Shown here: piece by piece, positions 8,384 through 16,574 of the stretch
Position numbering within the stretch: position 1 is the first letter of the stretch
Layout of the letters: each line of letters begins with the position of its first letter
From: Streptomyces violens
GTDB lineage: Bacteria; Actinomycetota; Actinomycetes; Streptomycetales; Streptomycetaceae
DNA length: 64,000 nt
Assembly: GCF_000717745.1 (NCBI RefSeq)
Contig: NZ_JOBH01000004.1
Location: 124,001 to 188,000, forward strand
Direction of reading: 5' to 3'
Notes under the pieces: model-generated
The model's input: only the letters and a program-made list of their open reading frames with translations
Database searches by the model: none
What the model was told of the DNA's origin: nothing
Translations under genes and position numbers: made by a program

Positions 8384-8415
8384 CGCAACTCCTGATCCTA
8401 GGATCAGGAGTTGCG
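8384..8415. promoter_or_regulatory. 32-bp perfect palindrome upstream of larC
   Basis: The left half CGCAACTCCTGATCCT is followed at once by its exact reverse complement, giving an uninterrupted 32-bp dyad 39 bp before larC and 86 bp after the stop of the preceding gene on the same strand. It could be an operator for larC or a hairpin terminator (14-bp stem, CTAG loop) for the secreted-protein gene; no T-tract follows, which weakens the terminator reading. Confidence 0.6.
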
Positions 8416-8501
8416 CGGCGTCTCGTCAGTGAAGATCTTGGTGACGAACGTCCCTTCCCCGGTGACCGCCGGGCGTGCGGCGCAGCGCCGCGGCCGCGTG
8501 G

Positions 8502-9062
8502 TCAGGATGCGGGGCAGCGCACGTCCGGGTTGAACGCCGCCAGCAGCCCGTCGGGATTGTGCTTGTACAGCCAGACGTGCAGGTCGTAGTGGATCGGCAT
8601 CTCCGGCGCGTGGCCGGCCATCGGGCCGTCGAACCCGCGGCCGAACATCCGCGGCCGGTCGTCGTCGGTGTTCACATTCTTGTCGCGGTCCATGACGACG
8701 TACTCCAGGGCGCCCAGCTGACGCTTGCCGTCCTTGCCCGGGACGTAGACGAGCACCGCGGGCTTCGCAGGGTCGGTGGAGCCGATGTACGCCTCCTTGA
8801 CGTAGTGGTACCCCATGCCGCCCTCTGTGGCACTGACGCACTCGTCGGTGCGCTTGTAGCCCGCCTTGAGGGCCTTCCGCTCGTCGGTGAACCGGGCGGT
8901 GGCCTTCCGGGCCTTCGCCAGGTCGTGCTTGACGTGCTCCGGGTGGTCGGAGTCCAGTCGTTCCTGGGCGGTGGCCGGGCCGGGGGCGGCGGCCAGCGAG
9001 GTGAGCGTGGAGAGGGTGAGCGTGGTGAGGGCGAGTGTCGCGGCCAGTCGGCGTGCGCGCAT
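8502..9062 (-). CDS. Small secreted protein of unknown function
   Basis: A 186-residue protein with a clear signal peptide (MRARRLAATLALTTLTLSTL, then AAAPGPATA-Q cleavage region, about 32 residues). The mature part contains two cysteines (DECVSATEG and DVRCPAS at the very C-terminus) that could form a disulfide, and a central YVPGKDGKRQLGALEYVVMD segment. Start ATG 9062 has AGGAC nearby. I do not recognise a catalytic motif. The combination of YHYVKE, EMPIHYDLHVWLYKHNPDG and the terminal cysteine is reminiscent of extracytoplasmic proteins commonly annotated hypothetical in Streptomyces. It is divergent from the GH84 gene. Confidence 0.75.
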   Translation of the reverse strand: MRARRLAATLALTTLTLSTLTSLAAAPGPATAQERLDSDHPEHVKHDLAKARKATARFTDERKALKAGYKRTDECVSATEGGMGYHYVKEAYIGSTDPAKPAVLVYVPGKDGKRQLGALEYVVMDRDKNVNTDDDRPRMFGRGFDGPMAGHAPEMPIHYDLHVWLYKHNPDGLLAAFNPDVRCPAS

Positions 9063-9088
9063 GGAGCGGTCCTGTCCGTAGGTGAGAA

Positions 9089-9109
9089 GACGTCAGATGT
9101 GACGTCAGA
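9089..9109. repeat. Direct repeat GACGTCAGA, spaced 12 bp
   Basis: GACGTCAGA occurs at 9089-9097 and 9101-9109, in the divergent promoter region between the secreted protein and the GH84 gene. It could be a regulator site; nothing in the sequence identifies the regulator. Confidence 0.3.
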
Positions 9110-9312
9110 CAGGAGCCTGCACGCGCTCCCACGGGACCGCACCCGGGGCTGGGCCGTTAGGGAAACACGCGGACAAAAGTCCAAGTCCTGCCCGACTCGA
9201 CGGCATTGACGTACGTTCCCGCATGTCCGAGGCTTGCGGACGGTTCAGGCCCCCGTTCCGGTTCCCCCTGGGCCGTCCGCGTTCCGCTGTCCGTCCGCAC
9301 CCCGGAGGCCAC

Positions 9313-11262
9313 GTGACCGTCCTCTCCAGATCCCGCACCGGCGCGCTCGCCGTCCTGCTCGCCGCCGCCACGCTCGGCACGGCGCCCTCGGCGGGCGCGG
9401 CCCCGGAGCCCGCGGCCGCGCAGCCGCTGCCCGCGATCTCGCCGACACCCCAGCACATGTCCCGCGTCTCGGCCGACGTCCGGCTCGGCGGCCGCGCCGA
9501 GATCGTCGCCGGCAAGGACACCGACGCGGCCGCCCGGAAGCTGCTCACCGAGACGCTGCGCGCGCACGGCGTCCGTGACATCGATGTCACCGCCCGCGCC
9601 ACGGGCCACGCCCCGCTCACCGTGCTGCTCGGCCCGGCCGGCCGCCCGGACGTGGCGGCGGCCCTGCGCGGCACCGACGTACCGACGCACGACGAGGGGT
9701 ACGCGCTGCGGGTCGTTACGGCCCGTCAGGACCGCGCCACCGTCGCGCTCGGCGGCACCGACGCCGCAGGCCAGTACTACGCCGTCCAGACCCTGCGCGG
9801 CCTGATCACCAAGGGCCGGATCGCCGGGGCCGCCGTCTCCGACTTCCCGTCCATGCCGCTGCGGGGCTCCATCGAGGGCTTCTACGGCTCCCCGTGGACC
9901 AACGAAGAGCGCCTGGACCAGCTGGACTTCCTCGGCGAGGTCAAATCCAACACCTATGTCTACGCGCCGAAGGACGACCCGTACCACCGCGAGAAGTGGC
10001 GCGACCCCTACCCCGCCGACAAGCTCAACGAGCTCGGCGCCCTGGTGAAGCGCGCGACCGGCAACCACGTCCGCTTCACCTTCGCCGTCTCGCCCGGCAA
10101 CTCCATCTGTTACTCCGACCCGGCCGACGTCAAGGCGCTCACCGCCAAGCTCCAGTCGCTGTACGACCTGGGCGTGCGCTCCTTCTCCGTCCCGCTGGAC
10201 GACATCAGCTACACCAAGTGGAACTGCGTGGGGGACGAGCAGAAATTCGGCGCCCCGGGCCGCGGCCCCGCCGCCGAGGCACAGGTGGGCCTGCTCAACA
10301 CCGTCCAGCGCGACTTCATCGCCACCCACGAGGGCACCAATCCGCTCCAGATGGTCCCCACCGAGTACGGCGACCTCACCGACACCGCGTACAAGCAGAA
10401 GCTGCGCTCGGCGCTGGACAAGGACGTCGAGGTGATGTGGACCGGCACCGAGGTCGTGCCGTCGGAGATCACCAACGACCAGGCTTCCAAGGCCGCCGAG
10501 CTGTTCGGCCGCAAGGTCTTCGTCTGGGACAACTACCCCGTCAACGACTACGGCCAGACCGCCGGCCGGCTGCTGCTCGCCCCGTACGACAAGCGCGAGG
10601 CGGGCCTCTCCGACCACCTCAGCGGCGTCGTCTCCAACCCGATGAACCAGGAAGCGGCCAGCAAGCTCGCCGTCTTCACCATCGCCGACTTCGCCTGGAA
10701 CGACCGCGGCTACGACAAGGCCCGCTCGGCCCGGCAGTCCGCGCTGCACCTCGCGGGCGGCGACCCGCGCGTCGCCGACGCCGTACAGACCTTCGTGGAC
10801 CTCAACCACATGGCGCCCACCTTCGGGGAGACGCCGTGGCAGCCGCAGGCACCGGTGCTCAGCGCCCGGCTGGCGGAGTTCTGGAAGGCGTACGACACCG
10901 ACCCGGCGGCCGCCGTGAAGAAGCTGCGCCCGACGGTCGAGGGCATCGCGCGGACGCCGGGCGTGCTCCGCGCCGGCGTGCCCGACAAGCTCTTCCTGCA
11001 CGACGCCGACCGCTGGCTGGACGCCACGGAGCTGTGGGGCTCGGCGATGCGGCACGGCCTCGCCACCCTGACGGCGGTACAGGACGGGGACACGGCGCGC
11101 GCCGCGAAGGAACGTGCCGCCATGGACCGCGATGCGGTCGCCGCCGGGAAGATCACCTCTGATCCCGAGGAGACCCGCCCGCACGGCCCGGTGAAGATCG
11201 GTGACCCGTTCATCGGTGACTTTCTCACCAAGGTGCGCGAGCTCCAGGACGCGGCTGAGTGA
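9313..11262 (+). CDS. Secreted GH84 beta-N-acetylhexosaminidase
   Basis: A 649-residue exported glycosidase. The signal peptide covers about residues 1-30 (ALAVLLAAATLGTAPSAGAA). Residues about 40-175 form the small alpha/beta domain that precedes the catalytic barrel in GH84 and GH20. The barrel begins at RGSIEGFYGSPWTNEERLD (184-202) and carries YVYAPKDDPYHREKWRDPYP. Asp296-Asp297 in VPLDDIS form the catalytic pair of GH84, used with substrate assistance by the N-acetyl group. A helical C-terminal part follows to 649. It should release N-acetylglucosamine from glycans or glycoproteins outside the cell. GTG 9313 is the start because GGAGG sits at 9304-9308. Confidence 0.9.
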   Translation: MTVLSRSRTGALAVLLAAATLGTAPSAGAAPEPAAAQPLPAISPTPQHMSRVSADVRLGGRAEIVAGKDTDAAARKLLTETLRAHGVRDIDVTARATGHAPLTVLLGPAGRPDVAAALRGTDVPTHDEGYALRVVTARQDRATVALGGTDAAGQYYAVQTLRGLITKGRIAGAAVSDFPSMPLRGSIEGFYGSPWTNEERLDQLDFLGEVKSNTYVYAPKDDPYHREKWRDPYPADKLNELGALVKRATGNHVRFTFAVSPGNSICYSDPADVKALTAKLQSLYDLGVRSFSVPLDDISYTKWNCVGDEQKFGAPGRGPAAEAQVGLLNTVQRDFIATHEGTNPLQMVPTEYGDLTDTAYKQKLRSALDKDVEVMWTGTEVVPSEITNDQASKAAELFGRKVFVWDNYPVNDYGQTAGRLLLAPYDKREAGLSDHLSGVVSNPMNQEAASKLAVFTIADFAWNDRGYDKARSARQSALHLAGGDPRVADAVQTFVDLNHMAPTFGETPWQPQAPVLSARLAEFWKAYDTDPAAAVKKLRPTVEGIARTPGVLRAGVPDKLFLHDADRWLDATELWGSAMRHGLATLTAVQDGDTARAAKERAAMDRDAVAAGKITSDPEETRPHGPVKIGDPFIGDFLTKVRELQDAAE

Positions 11263-11267
11263 GTGGC

Positions 11268-11305
11268 GCGCGGGGGCCGCTCCCGCACGGGAGCGGCCCC
11301 CGCGC
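11268..11305. terminator. Bidirectional terminator between convergent genes
   Basis: An 18-bp perfect inverted repeat (11268-11285 with 11288-11305, GC-rich, 2-bp centre) lies between the stop codons of the GH84 gene and the ABC substrate-binding protein gene. Confidence 0.75.
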
Positions 11306-11309
11306 CGCC

Positions 11310-12341
11310 CTACTTCAGATACTCATTGGTATACGTCTTCTTCAGATCCACGTCCGCCTTCGCGATCTCCGGCGTGAAGGCGGCCAGCACCTTGTGCACC
11401 GCCTCCGCGCCGTCGGGCCGGATCAGCCCGTCCTTGGCGTAGGCGTCCTTGGCCTGCGCGATGGCCTGCTCATAGACCGCCGGGTCGTCACCGGCGTACT
11501 CGCGCGGCATCTTGGCCGCGATCTCCTTGGCGGAGTGCGTGTCGATGTACCGCAGCGCCCGGACGATCGCCTTGGCGAGCTTACGTGCCTGGTCGGGGTG
11601 GTCCTTCAGCCAGCCGCGGTCCGAGTACAGGACGGCGGCTGGGTAGGTGGACACACCGAAGTCCTCCTTGACGCCCCGCTCGCTACGGGTGTCGGTGAGG
11701 ATCTTCACCCGCTTCGCCCCGGCCCGCTTCTGGAGCTGGGAGACGGCCGGGTCGAGCATGACGGCCGCGTCCACCCGGCCCTGCTCCATGGCCGCGACCG
11801 CGGTCGAGTCGCCCCCGATGCCCTGGACGCTCGCCGCGTCGGCCTTCATGCCGTGATCGGCCAGCAGCTTCTTGAGGAAGAAGTCCGTGGAGGAACCGGG
11901 CGCGGTCACGCCCACCTTGGCGCCCTTGAGGTCGTCGACCGAGTCGATCTTCTTGCTCGCCTTGGGCGAGACCGCCAGCACCAGCGACGGATAGCGCAGC
12001 ATGTTCACGAAGGACACCACGTCCTTCTGCTTGGCCTGCATCTGGATCGTGTGGTCGTAGTAGCCGCTCACCACGTCGACGCTGCCGCCCTGCATCGCCT
12101 GCAGCGCCTTGGACCCGCCCTGCAGGTCCGCCAGCCTGACCTGCACGCCCTCCTTCTTGTAGTAACCCAGCTGCTGGGCGAGCGTGGTGGGCAGATAGAC
12201 CAGCAGCGGCTGGCCGCCGACACCGATGCGTACGGCGTCGCCCCCGCCGGCGGACGAACAGCCGGAGGCGGCGGCGAGCGTGGCGAGGCAGGCCGCCGCG
12301 GCCACGACCGTCCGCAGCGGTCGCCTGAAGTGGTGCGCCAT
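11310..12341 (-). CDS. ABC transporter substrate-binding lipoprotein (nitrate/sulfonate/taurine type)
   Basis: A 343-residue lipoprotein. The signal ends in the lipobox LAAASGC (Cys28). The mature protein is an SsuA/TauA/NMT1-like periplasmic-binding fold, with IGVGGQPLLVYLPTTLAQQLGYYKKEG at its start, and QAMQGGSVDVVSGYYDHTIQ and GVTAPGSSTDFFLKKLL as ligand-lobe elements. It captures a small anion or amine-like solute and delivers it to the permease encoded just upstream. ATG 12341 has CAGGAGAG. It is the last gene of a three-gene operon (ATPase, permease, lipoprotein) on this strand. The ligand is not predictable; the family includes sulfonate, nitrate, bicarbonate and pyrimidine-precursor binders. 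Confidence 0.88.
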   Translation of the reverse strand: MAHHFRRPLRTVVAAAACLATLAAASGCSSAGGGDAVRIGVGGQPLLVYLPTTLAQQLGYYKKEGVQVRLADLQGGSKALQAMQGGSVDVVSGYYDHTIQMQAKQKDVVSFVNMLRYPSLVLAVSPKASKKIDSVDDLKGAKVGVTAPGSSTDFFLKKLLADHGMKADAASVQGIGGDSTAVAAMEQGRVDAAVMLDPAVSQLQKRAGAKRVKILTDTRSERGVKEDFGVSTYPAAVLYSDRGWLKDHPDQARKLAKAIVRALRYIDTHSAKEIAAKMPREYAGDDPAVYEQAIAQAKDAYAKDGLIRPDGAEAVHKVLAAFTPEIAKADVDLKKTYTNEYLK

Positions 12342-12370
12342 GGAACTCTCCTGGAGGTGTGGGAAGGGGA

Positions 12371-13249
12371 TCAGCCGTGGGCGCGCTCGCGGGCGGGCTG
12401 CCAGCGCAGCAGGCGGCGTTCGACGCGGTTGACGAGCAGGTCGATGACCACGACCACGACGGAGAGCACGGCCATCCCGGCGAACACGCCCGTCGTGTCG
12501 AACGTCCCCTCCGCCTGCGCGATCAGATAGCCCATGCCTTCGGAGGCGCCGAGGTACTCGCCGACCACCGCGCCGACGATCGCGAAGCCGACACTGGTGT
12601 GCAGGCTGGAGAAGATCCACGACATCGCGCTGGGCAGCAGTACGTGCCGGATGAGCTGGCTCTCCTTCGCGCCCAGCATCCGGGCGTTGTCGACCAGTAC
12701 CCGGTCCACTTCCCGTACGCCCTGGTAGGTGTTGAAGAAGACGATGAAGAACACCAGCGTCACGCCGAAGGCGACCTTCGACCAGATGCCGAGCCCGAAC
12801 CAGAGCAGGAAGATCGGCGCCAGCACGACCCGTGGCAGCGCGTTGAGGACCTTGATGTACGGATCGAGCACGGCGGCCAGCGTCCGGGCGCGGGCCAGCA
12901 GGAAGCCGATGCCCAGGCCCAGCACCCCGCCGATGACCAGCGCGAGCGCCGCCTCCAGCAGGGTGGTCAGCAGATGCCCGGCGATCTCGCCACTGCCCAG
13001 CCACTCGCCGATGCGGCCCGCGACGGCGGCGGGGGAGCTGAAGAAGAACGGGTCGACGATGCCCGTACGGCTGCCCACCTCCCAGCCTGCGACGAACAGC
13101 ACCGCGAGGCCGAGCTGCGCGGCGAGCACGGCGGGCCGCGCGGGGCCTGTGCGGCGGCGCCGCGGCCCGGCGGACCGGGACGGCGGCGCGGCGTCAGCCG
13201 GCGTCTTGGACAGCTCCGGCGCCCGCGGTCCCGTGGGAAGCGCGCTCAT
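12371..13249 (-). CDS. ABC transporter permease (SsuC/TauC type)
   Basis: A 292-residue inner-membrane permease with about six membrane segments after a 40-residue charged N-terminus. The EAA-type cytoplasmic loop is DNARMLGAKESQLIRHVLLP, the coupling site for the ATPase. The segment LNALPRVVLAPIFLLWFGLG is typical of the SsuC/TauC subfamily. Its start overlaps the end of the ATPase gene by 56 bp, so the two proteins are translationally linked. Confidence 0.9.
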   Translation of the reverse strand: MSALPTGPRAPELSKTPADAAPPSRSAGPRRRRTGPARPAVLAAQLGLAVLFVAGWEVGSRTGIVDPFFFSSPAAVAGRIGEWLGSGEIAGHLLTTLLEAALALVIGGVLGLGIGFLLARARTLAAVLDPYIKVLNALPRVVLAPIFLLWFGLGIWSKVAFGVTLVFFIVFFNTYQGVREVDRVLVDNARMLGAKESQLIRHVLLPSAMSWIFSSLHTSVGFAIVGAVVGEYLGASEGMGYLIAQAEGTFDTTGVFAGMAVLSVVVVVIDLLVNRVERRLLRWQPARERAHG

Positions 13250-14042
13250 AGGTCCTCATCACCTCGTTCCTCAAGTCCGCCCAGATCGCGCCGTACAGCT
13301 CGGTGAAGCGCGGCGTGGTCCTGATGTCGAGCAGGTCGCGCGGCCGGGGAAGATCGACGGGATAGCGGCCGACGACGCGGCTGCCGGGGCCCGCCGACAG
13401 CAGCACCACCTCGTCCGACAGCGACACCGCCTCCTCCAGGTCGTGGGTGACGAAGAGGACGGTCTTGCCGCTGTCGGTCCACAGCGTCAGCAGCTCGTTC
13501 TCCATGATCTGCCGGGTCTGCACGTCCAGCGCCCCGAACGGCTCGTCCATCAGCAGGATGTCCGGGTCACCGATCCAGCTCTGGGCGACAGCGGTGCGCT
13601 TGCGCATCCCGCCGGAGAGCTGGTGCGGATAGGCGTTCTCGAAGCCGGCCAGACCGACCCGTACGACCCACTCATGGGCCCGCGCCAGGCGTTCGGCCTT
13701 GTCCACACCGGACAGTTCGAGGCCGAACGCCACGTTCTGCACAACGGTCTTCCAGGGCAGCAGGGCGTCCTGCTGGAACATGTAACCGGCCCTGCGGTTC
13801 AGGCCGTGCAGCGGCTCGCCGCCGATCAGCACCTGCCCGGCGGACGGCTCGCGCAGCCCGGCGACGGCGTTGAGCACCGTCGACTTGCCGCACCCGGTGG
13901 GCCCGACCACCGAGACGAACCGCCCCGGCGCCACCGTCAGGTCCACCTCCCGCACGGCCGTGTAATCACCCTCCGCGCCGTGGTACGTCATCGTGACGCC
14001 GCGCAGCTCCACAGCCGCGCTGTCGTCCTCCCCGTCAGCCAC
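13194..14042 (-). CDS. ABC transporter ATP-binding protein (SsuB/TauB type)
   Basis: A 282-residue ATPase that powers the importer. It has Walker A GPTGCGKST, Q-loop FQQDALLPW, signature LSGGMRKR, Walker B DILLMDEP, D-loop GALD and switch histidine VTHDLEEA. The signature is LSGGM, a normal variant in this subfamily. GTG 14042 is preferred over GTG 14048 because CGGAGG (14049-14054) has a normal 6-nt spacing only to 14042. It is the first gene of the importer operon and is preceded by a dyad at 14056-14083. Confidence 0.92.
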   Translation of the reverse strand: MADGEDDSAAVELRGVTMTYHGAEGDYTAVREVDLTVAPGRFVSVVGPTGCGKSTVLNAVAGLREPSAGQVLIGGEPLHGLNRRAGYMFQQDALLPWKTVVQNVAFGLELSGVDKAERLARAHEWVVRVGLAGFENAYPHQLSGGMRKRTAVAQSWIGDPDILLMDEPFGALDVQTRQIMENELLTLWTDSGKTVLFVTHDLEEAVSLSDEVVLLSAGPGSRVVGRYPVDLPRPRDLLDIRTTPRFTELYGAIWADLRNEVMRTYERASHGTAGAGAVQDAG

Positions 14043-14055
14043 CGGCACCCTCCGA

Positions 14056-14083
14056 TCAGCGGGATCTGAAGATCACTCGCTGA
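14056..14083. promoter_or_regulatory. Imperfect dyad in front of the ABC importer operon
   Basis: TCAGCGGGATCT (14056-14067) and AGATCACTCGCTGA (14070-14083) are largely complementary, just upstream of the ATPase ribosome site. It may be an operator or a 5' leader hairpin. It does not fit a thiamine riboswitch. Confidence 0.4.
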
Positions 14084-14164
14084 GCATGATTGGCCACGGT
14101 GCGGTGACAGCGCAACGGTCCCGCACGACGAAAGTTGGCCGGGGCACGTATGGCGCGGGCGGCG

Positions 14165-14214
14165 GGCCGCGGCGCACCGGGCAGTCAGGGCGTGATCGTC
14201 GGTGCGCCGCGGCC
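14165..14214 (-). terminator. Terminator of the 3-hydroxyacyl-CoA dehydrogenase operon
   Basis: GGCCGCGGCGCACCG (14165-14179) has its exact reverse complement at 14200-14214, 15 bp after the dehydrogenase stop codon on the minus strand; loop 20 nt. Confidence 0.6.
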
Positions 14215-14228
14215 GGTCTGCGGCAGGC

Positions 14229-15773
14229 TCAACCGGCCTGCGAGAACGGGCTGTTGCCCGGATCGGTGAGAGGCATGCCGAGCTGGGCGCGCTCGGTGAG
14301 CCAGCGGGTGGGGCGGTAGCGCGGGTCGCCGGTCGTGCGGTGCAGCGCCTGCTGCAGGGTCAGCAGGCGGGGCGCGCCGATGGTGTCGCCCCAGGCGAGC
14401 GGGCCGTGCGGGTAGCCGAGGCCGGTGGTGACGGCGGCGTCGATGTCGGCGGGCGTGGCGAGGCCGCGCTCGGCGATGGACGCCGCGACCGAGACGATCG
14501 AGGCGAGCAGCCGCTGCGCGACGGAGCCCGCGGTGTCCCGTACGACGCTGACGGTGTACGGCTCCGCCGCTTCGTCGCCGGGAGCCGCGAGCACCGCGCG
14601 GGCGTCCGCCGCCACCTCCGGGTCCGTGGCCGGGGTGGCCGCGAGCACCCGGCGGCGGGTCGGCAGCGACAGCGGGTCCACGCCCAGCGTGCGGGCGGGC
14701 GGCAGGTCCAGTCCCGCCACGGCCTCGGCGGCGGTCGTGCCCCAGGTGGCCACCAGGACGGCCGAGCCGTCGCCCGGGAGTTCGGCGTCGTCGAGCACCG
14801 CGCCTCCCGCGACGAGCGCCGCGCGCAGCGCCTCGGTGCCGGGGCCGGTGCCGGCCACCCACACCGGCCGCTTGCCGTCACCGGCCACGGGCGGCTCCGG
14901 CGTGGCGGCCGGCGCCGGGTCCTCGGGACCGTACGCGTACCAGCCGCGGTCCGTCTTGCGGCCGTGCAGCCCGGCGGTCACCCGGTTCGGAGTGAGGAAC
15001 GACGGGCGGAGCCGGTCGGAGTGGCGGAACCCGTGCCAGATCGTGTCGATGACCGCCGCGGTCACATCGAGCCCGGTCAGATCCATCAGCTCGAACGGGC
15101 CCATCTTCAGGCCGAGTACATCGCGCGCGATGCGGTCGATGCCCGGCGCGTCGGCGATGGTCTCCTCCAGCAGCGCCAGCGCCTCGGTCACCAGGCCGCG
15201 CCCCGCGTGGTTGACGAGGAAGCCGGGGGTGTCGGCGACGGTCACGGCGCGGTGGCCCGTCCCGCGTACCAGCTCGGCGAGCAGCGGCGGGATGTCCGCA
15301 CGGGTCGCCGCGCCCGGTACCACCTCCACGATCTTCATCAGCGGTACCGGGTTGAAGAAGTGCAGGCCCGCCAGGCGCGACGGGTCACCCAGCGTGGCGG
15401 CGATCTCGGTGACCGAGAGGGAGGAGGTGTTGGTCGCGAAGACGGTGGACGCGGGCAGCGCCTCGGCCAGCTTCCCGAACACCTCGGCCTTGGTGTCCAG
15501 GTCCTCCCGGGCCGCCTCGATGACCAGCTCGACCTCGTCGCCGGGCGCCCAGGGGGAGTCCAGCGGCACAATACGGGCGAGCGCGTCCGCCGCCGCCTGC
15601 TCCGTCATCCGGCCCTTGGCGGCGGCCCGGTCGAGCATCCCCCGCACGAAGTCCACGGCCGCGCCGACCGCCTCCGTACGGATGTCGCCCAGCTCGACGG
15701 TGTGACCGGCGGTGGCGGCCCACTGGGCGATGCCACGGCCCATGACACCGGCGCCCACGATCCTGATACGCAC
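14229..15773 (-). CDS. 3-hydroxyacyl-CoA dehydrogenase (duplicated C-terminal domain)
   Basis: A 514-residue NAD-dependent enzyme oxidising a 3-hydroxyacyl-CoA to the 3-keto thioester. The N-terminal Rossmann motif is GAGVMGRGIAQWAATAGH (7-24); the catalytic histidine lies in HFFNPVPLMKIVEVV and the conserved NTSSL is present. Two copies of the helical C-terminal domain follow (about 187-285 and 410-500), the second with GLGYPHGPLAWGD. This is the FadB2/PaaH-like long form seen in dicarboxylate and phenylacetate pathways, where it would act as a 3-hydroxyadipyl-CoA dehydrogenase. GTG 15773 has AAGGAG. It follows the CoA-transferase genes by 18 bp as the last gene of that operon. Confidence 0.9.
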   Translation of the reverse strand: MRIRIVGAGVMGRGIAQWAATAGHTVELGDIRTEAVGAAVDFVRGMLDRAAAKGRMTEQAAADALARIVPLDSPWAPGDEVELVIEAAREDLDTKAEVFGKLAEALPASTVFATNTSSLSVTEIAATLGDPSRLAGLHFFNPVPLMKIVEVVPGAATRADIPPLLAELVRGTGHRAVTVADTPGFLVNHAGRGLVTEALALLEETIADAPGIDRIARDVLGLKMGPFELMDLTGLDVTAAVIDTIWHGFRHSDRLRPSFLTPNRVTAGLHGRKTDRGWYAYGPEDPAPAATPEPPVAGDGKRPVWVAGTGPGTEALRAALVAGGAVLDDAELPGDGSAVLVATWGTTAAEAVAGLDLPPARTLGVDPLSLPTRRRVLAATPATDPEVAADARAVLAAPGDEAAEPYTVSVVRDTAGSVAQRLLASIVSVAASIAERGLATPADIDAAVTTGLGYPHGPLAWGDTIGAPRLLTLQQALHRTTGDPRYRPTRWLTERAQLGMPLTDPGNSPFSQAG

Positions 15774-15791
15774 GTCCGTAACTCCTTCTGA

Positions 15792-16574
15792 TCAGCGCAG
15801 GTACACGCGGTCCGGGTCGACATCCTCGCGCAGCAGCCGCAGCTCCTCGGCGCTGGGCGGCTGCACGGTCTCCACCGTGTCGGCGACCGCGAGGTCCCAG
15901 CCGGTGTTCTCGCGTACCTGATCCACCGTCACGCCCGGGTGCACGGCGACCAGCTTCAGCTCCTCGCCGACCCCCTCGCGCGCCAGGATGCCCAGCTCGG
16001 TGATGACCCGGGTGACGCCCGTGCCGAGCGGCCGCACGCCCTCCTCCAGGGCGCGGTCGGGGCCCGGCGTGGTGCAGAAGTCCAGCTTCTCCGTGAAGGA
16101 GCGCGGGTCGTGGCGGCGCATCACCACGAACACCTCGCGGGAGTTGGCCATCACCTCGACCGCGCCGCCGGACCCGGGCAGCCGTACCTTGGGCGCGTCC
16201 CAGTCGCCGATGACGGAGGTGTTGAGATTCCCCCACTTGTCGATCTGCGCGGCGCCGAGGAACCCGACGTCGATATGGCCGCCCTGCAGGACGTACCCGA
16301 AGAGCGCGGGCATCGACAGCACCGCCTCGGCACCGGTGATCAGCACCGCGTCCGCGATGGTCTCGGGGAGGTGCGAGGGATGCGCCCCGCACACGCCCGA
16401 CTCGTACACGATCTCCAGCCGCGGCGCGACCGTGAGATGCGCGAGCGAGGCGGCGAGCGTGGGCAGCCCGATCCCGGCGAACACGGTCCGCCGCCCGGCC
16501 AGTTCCCGCGAGGCGACCACGGACAGCCGCTCGGAAGAGGTCATTTCGGTGTTCACAGTGGTCTCGGTGCTCAC
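15792..16574 (-). CDS. CoA-transferase subunit beta
   Basis: A 260-residue subunit of the two-subunit CoA-transferase family (GctB/IpdB/PcaJ-like). FAGIGLPTLAASLAHL, VYESGVCGAHPSH, and GAAQIDKWGNLNTSVIGDW are typical, and the C-terminus holds VITELGILAREG. With the alpha subunit it moves CoA between acids, activating the pathway substrate. GTG 16574 overlaps the alpha stop codon (GTGA) with GGGAGG in front, so the two subunits are made together. The longer in-frame extension upstream is only antisense-like sequence inside the alpha gene's region and is not coding here. Confidence 0.9.
   Translation of the reverse strand: MSTETTVNTEMTSSERLSVVASRELAGRRTVFAGIGLPTLAASLAHLTVAPRLEIVYESGVCGAHPSHLPETIADAVLITGAEAVLSMPALFGYVLQGGHIDVGFLGAAQIDKWGNLNTSVIGDWDAPKVRLPGSGGAVEVMANSREVFVVMRRHDPRSFTEKLDFCTTPGPDRALEEGVRPLGTGVTRVITELGILAREGVGEELKLVAVHPGVTVDQVRENTGWDLAVADTVETVQPPSAEELRLLREDVDPDRVYLR

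Noticed and set aside
9110..9312. DasR-type (dre) site before the GH84 gene
   Set aside because: No match to the ACTGGTCTAGACCAGT-like palindrome was seen.
14049..14164. Thiamine riboswitch before the ABC importer, since some related importers carry thiamine precursors
   Set aside because: The conserved TPP-riboswitch core segments are absent; only a simple dyad is visible.
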